A stretch of 64,000 nt of DNA from assembly GCF_022458985.1 (NCBI RefSeq), contig NC_061770.1:2605001-2669000 (forward strand). The letters run 5' to 3'. The position numbers and the translations under genes are program-made. The notes beneath the pieces were generated by a model. The model made no database searches. It had not been told where the DNA came from and saw nothing but the letters and a program-made list of their open reading frames with translations. Source of the DNA: Mugil cephalus (Eukaryota > Chordata > Actinopteri > Mugiliformes > Mugilidae). Positions 13,367 through 25,300 of the stretch are shown piece by piece. How positions within the stretch are numbered: position 1 is the stretch's first letter; each line of letters starts with the position of its first letter.

Positions 13367-16300
13367 CTGATGAAGAAAATAAATATGTAAATATGATATA
13401 TATAAAAGACGTTAAAATATTTACAAAAATACACATAATAATGTGTGGTGACCTGTGAAGATGAAATGCCTTGGTTAGGCAGGTTGTGTCCCGGAAACTG
13501 GGATGGAAATCCCCGCATGTCCCGATAAACTGGAAAGGACCCTGCTCCTCCTGGATGTATCAGCTGAACCCCATGAGGGTGAGGAGACAGTATGACAGGG
13601 CTGGATGCATGTACTCCTCGGATTCTACTTTCATTGGAAGTCGGATGTATGAGCTTTCCTTCTAGTGGTTTGAGAGGTTCTTTTGCTGAAAGCTCAATAT
13701 TCTTCCCCACTATAGGACTTTTTGAAGGCCCAGAGATATTGCTTGAAGATGCAGTTCCAGTCTCTGAGTTGCGTGGTGGTCTTGCATCTACTGCAGCCTG
13801 CTCGCCCAGTTGCTGGCGCATGAGGATGCGGTGATGTATGTCTCTGTACTGTTCCATGCGAATACTGGGGTGGAGTCCTCTGTGGTCTCCGTGAATCATC
13901 ATTACATCTGACTGGAGCTGGGAAGCTGAAGGTCTGTGAAGAGCTTGGTTAAAATGTCTGGGTTCCTCTTCACTTACACTGTTACCACAACCTGACACTG
14001 ACCCTTGGGAACTTGAATGAGACTGCAGTACCATGTCTCTAATGACATTAGGCTGAGGAGTGTTTGAGCGTTGTGAAGGACCAGGGTGGGAGGAAGACAA
14101 GGAGTCACCTCGTCTCCCATAATTAATCCCAGAAATTGGCGGAGTAGTCATCCTGGCTTCATGAGACATTGACTGAGTGACACTGTGTGGTTGAATTATG
14201 ACAGAGGATTGTTCTGGATGTGAATGATGTATACTAGAGTGATAAGTCGACATTGGTGGCATGCCATGACCCAGAACAACTGAAGTTCCAATTGGAGAAC
14301 TGCTCGGTGGACAGGATTTGACAAAGGGTGATGGGGAGTGAACAGCTGTCCGTGGAGACTGGGGTTCTTGCTTGAGGTGTAGAGCTGACCGATCGCCTGT
14401 GATGCCAGGGCCGGGGCTCACACGGGTACCAGACAGTGACGGGTGGTGTGGACTCATAACTGGGCTGAGGTTAGACTGCTGAACAGTTTTGCCAATGTCT
14501 ATCTTTTTTGTGTGAGGTTCAGTTCCTAGTCCTCTTTTGCTATGCTGCTGCTGTATCACAGGTTGGTTGTACATCAAGACCTGAGGAGAACTAATGGGCT
14601 GTTGGAACATCTTAACCACACCACCTTGGGTTGACGTGTGATATGGCGCTTCAGACTTGTCACATCCTCGATTGTCCTGCTTTGTACTGGAAATGACAGG
14701 CTGAGAATTATAGTTCTGGCCGGTCAAAAGGACCCCTGTGTGCCCGAATACTGTATGAGTTGGAGCTACTTTTGAAGTAGGTGAATGGGATGATGTGATA
14801 ACTGGGTCTTGCTTTATCTGAGATTTGGACACAGATTGCTGAAACTCAATATCACCCGCACTGGCTTGAGGGATTTGACTAATTTTGGCTCTCATCCTGT
14901 GAGGCCCTTCGGTTTTCTGACCAGAGTAACTCAGAACAACAACACCTTCTGATGTATTGACCCTCAGACCAGGACTGGAACCTGCATTGTAAGGAGTGGT
15001 CTCAACAACAGAACGCCCTCTGGTCCCATCTTCTGCTATATCCATGCCAAGGCAGCGATTATTCTCATTGGTGTTGGTTCTAAATTTTTGCTTGGGAATT
15101 GACAGGCCAATGCTTCGGTTGCTTAGGGAAATTCGTGGAGTTTCCTCTGTATCATAAGGCATTGGAATTCGACTTATTACTGAGGTAGCAGGAGAAATTA
15201 CTGTATGCGGTGTCTTCTCGCCACAGTTTTGTTGGGACTCCGTCAGTGGAGATGGTTTATGGTGAACTGGCTGGGGCGGCAATGGTGGCCTCTCCTCAGG
15301 ATGGAATTGTCTTGAAACTACTGTATCTGAGATGTTTTCATTCTCGGATATCCTTGAAGCTTCTGAAAGAGCAGATGTGACCATAGTGGTAGGTATAGAG
15401 TTGCTGTTTGATGCAGACACATATTTAGGTTCCATTAGGATTTTTCTTAACGTACTGGAACTAGGATCAATATCAGACGCCTTGGTATCAGGCGGCATTG
15501 GGGGATTTGTTGATGGTGTTCCAAGTGCAGTCGATGGTGGCACAGATGGAGTTACCACAGTGACGTGACATGAAGGAGCAACATAAATCCTGCTTTCTTC
15601 TGATCTTTGAGGCCATTCAGGTGAAAGTGACATTTTGGCAGGGCGTAGCAGAGGGACACTGAAATGGGACACTGGTTGAGGGCGAGTAAGAGCAGAGGCA
15701 AAAGTAGGTTCTGCTGTTTGAGGATGCTTTTTACTGCTGGAGATGTTGCTTGTGCCTGAATGAAAAGCAGATTCTTTTGGTACAGGTTGTTCAACCTCAG
15801 GCTGTTCTGCCTCTTTGGGGGTGTCTACAGTTATAGCACTTGTAACATCTCGCCTACAAGTTGCAACAGCAGTGACCACTGAGGCTGCTGCAGTACCCCC
15901 AGCTGTAACAGTGATTGCTTTTGAATTAAGGGTTTCTGGGTCTTCTGGGATTGACTCTGGCAACTTGACCGGGGAAGGCTCTGATTGTGAAACATCTTCA
16001 ACAGTATCCCCCTTCTTAGTAAATGCACCTTTACGACTTCTGGACTTCTTCGGGGTTTTAGCTCTTACTTTACTTGTTTTCTTGGGTGTTTCAAGTACGA
16101 CAGGATCTTCTGCTGCCTTAGACTCTGCCATTGATCCCTTTGGGCTTAGTGTCAGAGGTCCATCGTCTAAGTCCCCTGCAAGAATATTGTTGATCGCCAT
16201 GTGTGTTTCAGGTTCCATAATCTCATTGGAAGAGGAAGATATCAAAGAGTCAGGGGTACGAATAAGAGCAGTGTAAGTAGGTCCTGTGAAACCATCTGCA

Positions 16301-19300
16301 TCTCCACATTCTTCAGCCGTAATGGAATCAATAGCAGCTGCAAGTTCAGTTTCACTTGCAGGATTAGCCCGCTTCTCCTCAACTTCCTCACCTTCTGGTT
16401 CCACTATGACAGGAGGCAATACAGTAGGTTGCTCTGGAGGTTGTTCCTTATATGGTCGGGGAGGCTGCTCAACTGTGAGTTTGGCAATATTTTCAACTGC
16501 CTGCTCTAGTTCCATCTGTCGTGCTAATAGCGCAGCAGCTGGATCAGTAGGAAGTTCAGATTCTGATAGCGTGTCTTCTCTGTCATCTGAAGCAGGCTCC
16601 TTGGATTCATTTGGAAAAACTATAATTTTTGTTCCATCATTCTCTTGTTCTCCTGTCTTGGGTTTAGTATTAGTAGCAGCCTCAAAAGTCTGAGCCTCAT
16701 CATCCTCTGTACGAAGTAAACCTTTTACATCATCAACACTTACACGGATTTCAAGATTTTTCAAAGTGTGTGATTTATCTTCGGTGGCCTGCTTGGTATT
16801 TCGTTTCAACCTTGGCGTTTTCATTTTAACACTCTTTTCAGGATGCTGTCTCCTCTCAGATGAGCTTGTGTCTATCTTTTCAATGTCACTATCTACAGAT
16901 TTCTTTACTCCTGGATCTTTTTCTTTTTTGTGCACAGGTGAGCTTGTGTTTTCCCCTTTTTCTGATAATTTTCCAAACAGTTCAGAATCAACTTTAGCTT
17001 TAGGCTCTGACTCATCATGACTTGCCATACCAGTGAGCTCAGGTAAGACAGTCATGCTCCCAGGTGTTCTGTCTGTTTTACCTTTTTTGTTAACTGGAGC
17101 AGATAAAGTCTGTAGCTGTTTCTGGGTGCGGGGTGAACGCCATCCCTCAGAGGCTTTCACAACCTCTATATTACTTGATGTCTCTTTGACCTCTGTGTCT
17201 TCTTCTGTGTTTTTCTTCTGATCTCCTTTTACTGGTGATACATCTTCACCTCGTTTAATGCCTCTCTTAGGTGGGCGTCCGCGCCTAGTATTGGTAGAAA
17301 TTTGAGCATCTAGCTGTATTGATTCTTTATCAGCACCACGTTTGCGCATACAGCGGGATGGCTCAGCTACCTCTTTGCCAGTTTGCTCATCTTCATGTAG
17401 CGTAGCATAAACTGACCTTACATTCCTCCGACGTGTTCTACCATGTATCAAACTTGACTCAAGGCTTTGTTCAGAATCAGATGCATGTATTGGTGACTTG
17501 GACGTGGTTTTAGACTCAAATGACATTTTGGGTGCTTCTGCTCGAGGAGATGAGGCTTTTTTAAGTTTCTCTCTGTCAATCCGTTCACTCTTTCGCGTAG
17601 CAGGTTTTTCAGTTGCAACAATTTGGGAAGTCTGCGTATTACGTAATACTGGTAGGGCTTTTGCCCTTTTACTCTTGGGCTGTCTACGGCTCGGTAATGG
17701 TTTTATTTCAGCCTCTAGCTCTGGCATACATGCCTCACCATCTGCCTCTATTTTCTGAGTTTCTTCAAAGTCTTTTGCTTCTTGATTTTCGATTTCTGGT
17801 TCCGTCTTAATCATTTCAGATTTTTCTTCAATCTTTGAACAATCCGAATAAGCAAATTCTGGAGTTTGTTTTTCAAAACCGATCAGGGAACCACCAGGAG
17901 TGGGAGGCTTATCCTCCATAACTGGATTCTTTTCCACTGCTAAACTATCACATTTCACTTTGTGTTCAATTAACTCTGCTTTTGTTTCAGTTTCATTGTC
18001 CAGTTCTGACAGGGCAATGGGAGGGGTTATAATTAAGTTAGGAGCAACTGGTTTGAAGTCTTCCATAGGAAGAGAATCAGATGGAGACACCTCAAGGACT
18101 GACTCTACTTTTTCTTCTTTGACAAGTGACGCATGTTGATCTGAGGAGGGAGTTACAACTTCTTTCTTTATTGATGGAGACATTTCTTTAGGGGAAGGAA
18201 CAAATGGCAAAGATGTCAAGGTTAATGGAGAGGTGGCTGATTTGTCATCAGCTTTCAGTATGGGCTCAGATTCCTTATCAGACATCACATTGTCACAATT
18301 CTGAACTCCATTTCTTTTGATATCGACCACTACTGAATCATTCTCATGATCAGGTGATGTTTGGTCTTTGTCCTTTTGTTGCTGGAGCTCCAAAAAACGA
18401 CTATGGAAAAGCACTATGGGCTCTTGGGGGATGTCACTTCCTCCAGATTCAGGTTGAGCCTCGGCAGCACCTGGCTTGGTAAAAGGCCTAGCAATTCCAG
18501 TTTCTAAATCTTGGTCTTTTCGTTCGAGATGTTGCAAACGGCGTGAATCCTGCTCAAATATTGAACTGTGTAGGAAACGAGAGGCAAACAATTCCTGACG
18601 CTCTTGGTCCTGGGGCTTAAGTTCCTCCTTTTTATCATGCAGCTTTTCATCAGAGTCAGTACGAATCTTTTTCTTTTTCATATACCAAGAAGGAATAGGT
18701 CGAGGTGCTAACTCTACCTTGTCCTTATCTGAACAGCTGTGGGAGGCTGGAAAGCGTGAAGGCAGAAAGGACCAATTATCTTCCCTTGAGGAATACAATG
18801 TCTTGGCTCTTTCAAGGAGTGCTTTTGTATCAGGAGTTATAGTTTTATCTAAAGCAAATGAGTAAAACTTATTCCTTTCCAAAGAGCCTGAAAGTTTGAG
18901 ATCTGTTATCCTCTCATCACGATCTCTGAGGATATAAGATAACGAACTACCTGACTTGGGAGAGATATGTTTGTTTTCTCCATCATCCTCTGAATCGGAC
19001 TGCACCTCTCCAGGTTCCAAATCCTGGCCAAGGCATTTGCTTATGCTGCCATGTTTTGAAACATTGCTTGGGAATGTCATTTCCATTCTGAGCGAATCAG
19101 ATTTAATCCTTCTTTCCCAATGTTGCATTAACTCCTCATCACATCCAAGCAAGGACGTTTTCAGCTTTGGGACCTCATTTTCAGAGGACTGAAAATGTCT
19201 GGCTGTCAGACCCAAACTGTTTTTTAATAACTCAGTGTGTGAAAATTTATCATCTGTTGTTGGGGAGGATTTTCTTTCTTTCTTTGTAACAGACACAGAT

Positions 19301-22300
19301 ATCTGGGCAGTGTCATCTTCCTCATTTTCAGAAAACTGACCAGCTCCTATCGATGATGGTATCCTATATATGTCTTCACTTAACTTTTGGGAGCTTGCAA
19401 AGTTGTGCTCTCTTTTTACTTTGAGTATTTCAAAGTCAAAATTCTCTAATTTCTTACGTTTGCAGGAAGAGAAGTCATCATTGGCCATATCTTGAATTGA
19501 TTTTCCAACCTCATGCATGATATAATCCTTTTCAAAATCATGAGTATCATTATTTGCTTGGTGCTCAAACATTACAACCTTTTCCGGGTCAGCAAGCTTT
19601 AATCGGAGCCATCGACTCTGTTCTGTTTGTTTTGTGCAAATGTTATGGTCAATGTGGGCAAAATGTTCATCTCCATCATCAGAGTCTCTGCACTTCCCTC
19701 TCTCTTTTTCGTTTTCAGACAAAACCTGTTTCTGTTCTTTTAATTCATCCAATTCAAGGCTGCAGTCCTCTTGTATCTTGGTAAAATTTGAGCAATTTTC
19801 ACCTTTTGGACCCTCTGAATCAATTTTAAGGTAGGAAGAGCTTAACGGATCTGAAGAATCTTCAGTCAGTTCACCTAACTGTGACTGTTGCTCCACAGGA
19901 AGGCTAACCGGGTTGGTTTCACAGTCTCGTCCATCTTTAGGACTGTTAACTGACACCATTTGGACACATTTATCCTTGTGGTGTTCTTTTTTATGCATCA
20001 CTTTTGTCAAAACATTCTTGTCTAATTCGGTCTCCTTAGCATTGTTCCACAGTTTATAAAGTCCAGGTCTACCAAAGTCCTCTTCAGTACTTCTCTTTTG
20101 TCGCTCAGATTTTCCTGAGTCTTCAAAGCGCCTTTTCCTTGCAGCTAAACGGTCAATATCCAAAGAAATACCACTGTCCAATCCCATTTCAGATTTTCCA
20201 TGTTTTTTGGATTTGATTTTGCTATCAGTAACCTCTACTAAACTGTGAATATGTTTGTCTCTAGGTACCTTCCCATGCTTAGAGGTATCACTTTTTGATT
20301 CTGTGCGGAATGGAGGACTCCTCTGGTCAGCTGTTGGTGATGTCAGTCTTGGACTATCACTTCCAACCCTCTGTATTTGTTTTTCTTGGACAGTATGACC
20401 AATCAATTTCCCTTCTTTTTCTTTAACACGTGTTAATTGCACCACACAAGGCATTAGATCCAACCTGCCTTTGCTCAAGCACTCCTTTGGGATTTTACTG
20501 GTATTACTTCGAAGAACAGACTCAGGGCTAACATCTCTTTCAAGTTCAGGTTCCGTGTCACATGCTGGGATAAGAGGTGAAGTGACTTTGAGCTTCTTAA
20601 GCCTCTGTTTCTCACTTTTGTCCTTGTCTCCTCGATCTTTTCGTCCTATCCTCTTCTCCTTTTCAACCAAATTCCCCCTTTCAATTTCAAAAACTCTATC
20701 TTTCTCAAGTTTTTCAGTCTTATTATACCTTTCAGATCGTGCCTTTTCTAGTTTTTCAAATCTGGGTGGAGAGATTGAACTACAACTACCACTTCTTTCA
20801 GAAGATCGACAACAAATACGGCGATCTGTATCACTTGGTATCCTCTCAGAGAGTGAAGGAGAGGCAGTGGGACTAGCTGGACGACGAGTGGCAATGTGAG
20901 ATGGGCTTTGGCTACGTTCAATGGTCCTTCTCCCATGATCACGTCCTCGGTCTGTTTCAAAGCGTTCTCTCTCCCTTTCACGTTCCCGTTGCAAATAGCT
21001 GTATTTGCGAATGTCCTGCTCATAAGGGTCAGCTCTGTATTCCCGATATTCCCGAGGGTCTTCAAAGTATTGTGGATCATAGTAATCTCCTTGATATGGA
21101 TCCCACTCTGTGTAGAACTCCCGACTTCTAGCAGGGTATTTGCGACGTGGATCTTCAGTATATGTTCCTGGTGTTCGTACATTTTCATAATACTGTCTCT
21201 CCGCTTGAAACTCATACTGGGTTCGTCGATCATCTCTGCCAAGAAACAAATCAAAATCAAAAGTTTTAATTTTAGACAGTGCTGATATATTCTTATCCAT
21301 CTTTAAGCAAACAGCACAAACCTTCTTTCAGAGAGAATGTCATAAAAGTCTCGTATATCCTGCCCAGATGCCTGCATCGAACGATAGAAAGCCATCTGAC
21401 TTTCCTGATTCGCAAAGTCCACCTGAGGAAAAAGAAGTCGGTCATAACGTTACAACCTATCAAGCATTGACAACTCAGATTATATATAATTTCCAAATAA
21501 GCCCTCTGTTTCACTTGCCTTGATTTTACTGCCGCCTATCTTCCATCCCTTTGTGTCTTTCACAGCAGCTTGTGCATATTCAATGTTGTTATACAGAATA
21601 AGGGCCATTCCTTTCATTCTGTCAAATACAACCTGCAGAGGACAGAGGAAAGTATTGTTTCATGGTTCCATAATAGCAACAATGAACGAATTATGAGTAG
21701 GAAAATAAATAAAAACTTACCTTGACAACATGGCCATAGCGGCAGAAATGACGGGTAAGAAACTGCTCAGTTGTGTTCGATGCTAATCCATCCAACCAAA
21801 CACATGTTGTAGGCATGCTCTTCCCAAAGCCCAACTGAAAAGTAAAGAATAAAATGTCAGTTCTCATAAACAATACTATGGTTTGCCATAAAGTAGCATT
21901 GTTAAAATAACAGAATATGGTACATGTTTAAAGGTAAAATCTACAGTTAACTCAACAAAATTCTTACCTTCAGTCTGTTATTACCAAGATACTCGCCATC
22001 CATCTTCTTTATGGCCTTGCAGACACTGGCAATGTCACAATATTGTAGAAAGGCATACTGTGGGGCTCCATTCACCTTCTTGATGTCAATATCCTTCATG
22101 GTCAATGAAAATTAATATATTCTGTCAGTAAGCAAGGTCATCATCACCGCTGAGTTTGTCCCAATTTTCAACCGATTCACAGATTGACCTACCACTATTT
22201 CTCCAAACCGCTGGAAAATGTTAAGCAGGTCATGGTAAGTGGTGGTCTTCTCCAGGTTTCCAATGAATAAGGTCCGTGTGGCTTTCGGATGAAACTCATC

Positions 22301-25300
22301 AATCCTCTCATCCAAGGGGCGAAATTCATTCTCACTTTCTGTCTCTGAAAAATGCTGAGTATTAGCTAGTGGATTTGTTGATATCCATGTTTTCATTGAA
22401 AGAGAGTTCAGATCAGAACTTACCAGGGCCATTCCAGGCTGTGACATCAATCTGCATGCCAAAAAAAAGCTTTCCCTTTGATGCTCCAAGTGCTTTTTCT
22501 TGGTCTTCTTGCTGGCGGAAAAAGACAAGCCCATAGCGCTCCTCTGAAGCTCCATGGATTTGTACTGATGTGACCTTTCCGTGTTTTTTAAATTCATGGA
22601 ACAAACCATCCTTCAGGCTTGTATCTGAAGTAAACAAACCAAACGTTTAAATTAAGGTTGTTGTTGACTCTTTTTAAGAAATGACCACATTATTATTATC
22701 ATATGATATTTCAAAGATATTCAGGAATATAGTGCATCACTATTTATGCATATAAAAACTTCTGGTGGTTATGTACTGCAGGAGCACCATAAAACTAACC
22801 TGTAGAGCGCACAGGAAGATTTTGGACCTTAATACCAAAGCTTTTACGCGGTTCATCCTTGTCAAGAGAGGATAAGGTAAGTGCTGATGGTGCAGGAACA
22901 GCGGCAGACTGCACTGAACGTGCTGGAGAGTCATCACTTGAGCTACTGCTGGAATCACTGCAGCGAAAAAAGTAACATAATTTTGGATATTGAACAAGGG
23001 TCACAGTTTAACTTCAATCATTATATCAATCAATATATTTGAATGAAGGTGTGTTGCTTTGCTTTAAGTAACAGTCTAGTTATGAATACTTTACCTAATT
23101 TGAAACCCAAGTTTATAAGACTGAAATTACATGTGGTATCATATAATTTTGCAATGTGACATATTCTGCCCATAAGAAATTATAAATAGATTGGCTACTA
23201 CATAAAATTTCATTTCATATCACGAAATAGTCACTGCATTTTATGGGATGACATTTTTGAAAAACATATGTTCAAATAAGGTGGGAAAAAAATGGTAAGA
23301 GACAACATATGATTTTAAAAAGAAATATCTGACACACATACATATATACATATACACTGTCCCTCATTTGGATAAAAGGTCATGCAATGCATTGTCAATA
23401 GGCCATTCCACCAAATTTTTTTTTAACATTTTAACAATTTAACATCTCTGAACTGAGGAGGAAAAACATATCCTTTTCCCGCACCTTTCACAATTCTAGG
23501 GCGCTTCTAGTTAAAGGCAGAAAAAGATGAATTTGCCCACAACAGGCAAATGCATGGCCGCCTCATGCACCTTTTTTTCTCAAATTCCCATGTCTGTCTC
23601 AGCTTTCTAGGCCCTCTGCTGTTTGTTTCCTTCTCACTTTCTCCTCCTGCGCTCAGACACTCCCGGAAGTGCTGCTGACAGAGCCTGGCCTGTGGGAGTG
23701 GGCAGGCAGCCAGCACTGGCCAGAAATTTCCAGTTCCAACTGGATCTCACGGAGGGGGGGGAGCTACCCATACACAGAGGTAGGCAGTGAGAAAAATATA
23801 GCAGCCGTCTCCTGAAATTCCCCCATAGCACTTCCTCATCAAACCACATGTGTCGCTGTCTGTTGTTGCTGAGCTGTGGACTCTGCTCCGTCCAAAGGTG
23901 ATGCAGTTAACCCCTCTCCAGATGTTTATTTTTTTAAGTAAATTTATGCAGTGGAGTGAATCCCTATAGATGGACACGAATTAAACTGAATGAAGCTTAG
24001 TTTAATCCCATATATTATTATTTATGTATAAGAACTTAGAATAAAATAATTAACAGAACAGAATGTTAAACTACCCTGTCAAATTCAAAAAATACCTGAG
24101 AAAAATTCACTGGCATAACAAAGCTGGCACTGTTTTGGATGTCAGATGTTGGATATTTCGGATGATAGGCATTTGTTTCAAACACCATTAATGAAAACAC
24201 AATCACAGCATGCCGGCAAAACAATCACAGTATAAATGACTGCAATAAAAGGTGTTAGTATTTATAATTTTTAAAAGCTTATAAAAGTATTTGAAAAAAG
24301 TTTTAAAATGGTAATGTAACTGTAGCAAAAGGTAGTCTAGAAGTCTAAAAGAAATCTGACTGGTTAATGGATGCAGACAAAGAAACAACCTCAAAAGCTG
24401 CCATATAATGGCATGGCAGCATAAATATAAATTAAGCAGAACAAGAAGAGTTTTGTTATGAGAAGTGCACCTAGTATGAAGCAATAATAAGTCAGACTAA
24501 ATTAAATGTTCACAACACAAAAAGTGCGGCATTATGTGCCTCAAAGGTCATTTCACGCCATTTCAATCCCACCTGAAATGAACTACTCCAACAACAACCT
24601 TGTAAAAACACTTGATCTGTCATTAATGATTACACAAAAATAGCAAAGTAAAAATTTTAAAGAAGAAAGAGGGAGAAGGTGTACCACATACGAAATAATC
24701 TTCCCCATTTTGGTGAATATGCCAATACAGCACAATTTATCACTGAAACTGAGAACAGAAAAAGGAAGATTCACATGCCAAGTCTGGCCAATGACATTAG
24801 CTGGCGTTTTTTCTTTTTATAACACCATGAAAGAACTCCACAATATCCACAATAATGTGCTATGCTGGTTCTGATAAACGGTTCGATCATACCTAAAAAA
24901 AATGCTACTGTGCTGATGAAGAAACAGACAGTGACAAAGTACATACATATAATTTTGCCAAAAGGTTTATGTTCTAAACCATACCACAGAGGGATGATGA
25001 GCAACAAGCCAATGACAGAAGTTACATACACACATCTTGCCAGTCTTTCGGCATAATGATGCATAATTCACAGAGAATTATTACTGTGTCCATTGGGGAA
25101 AATAGGTAAACAACCATGTGTAAAGACAGAAATCCTCACGGACAGATTACGCTTCACTCACCTGCCACTTGTACTGCTGCTGGTACTGCTGACCGAGTCT
25201 GAACTGGAGGAGCGGCTGCGAGAACCTGACCCACTGTGGGAGCGTGGAGGACGAGAAGCCTGACTCACGAGCCTCTGAGGAGAGGGATTTCGTGAATGTG

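Noticed and set aside
15552-20899. Numerous 60-170-codon frames on both strands inside the SPEN giant exon
   Set aside because: These are shadows of the long coding exon in other frames.
13195-21300. Single 2,701-codon open frame starting at an ATG at 21300
   Set aside because: The first 22 codons lie in intron 10 and the tail beyond 13453 is intron 11 plus exon 12 out of frame. Splice sites and homology place the true exon at 13453-21235 within a 15-exon gene.
24203-24484. 93-codon Leu/Tyr-rich minus-strand frame in SPEN intron 3
   Set aside because: Strongly biased by AT-rich sequence; no conserved features.
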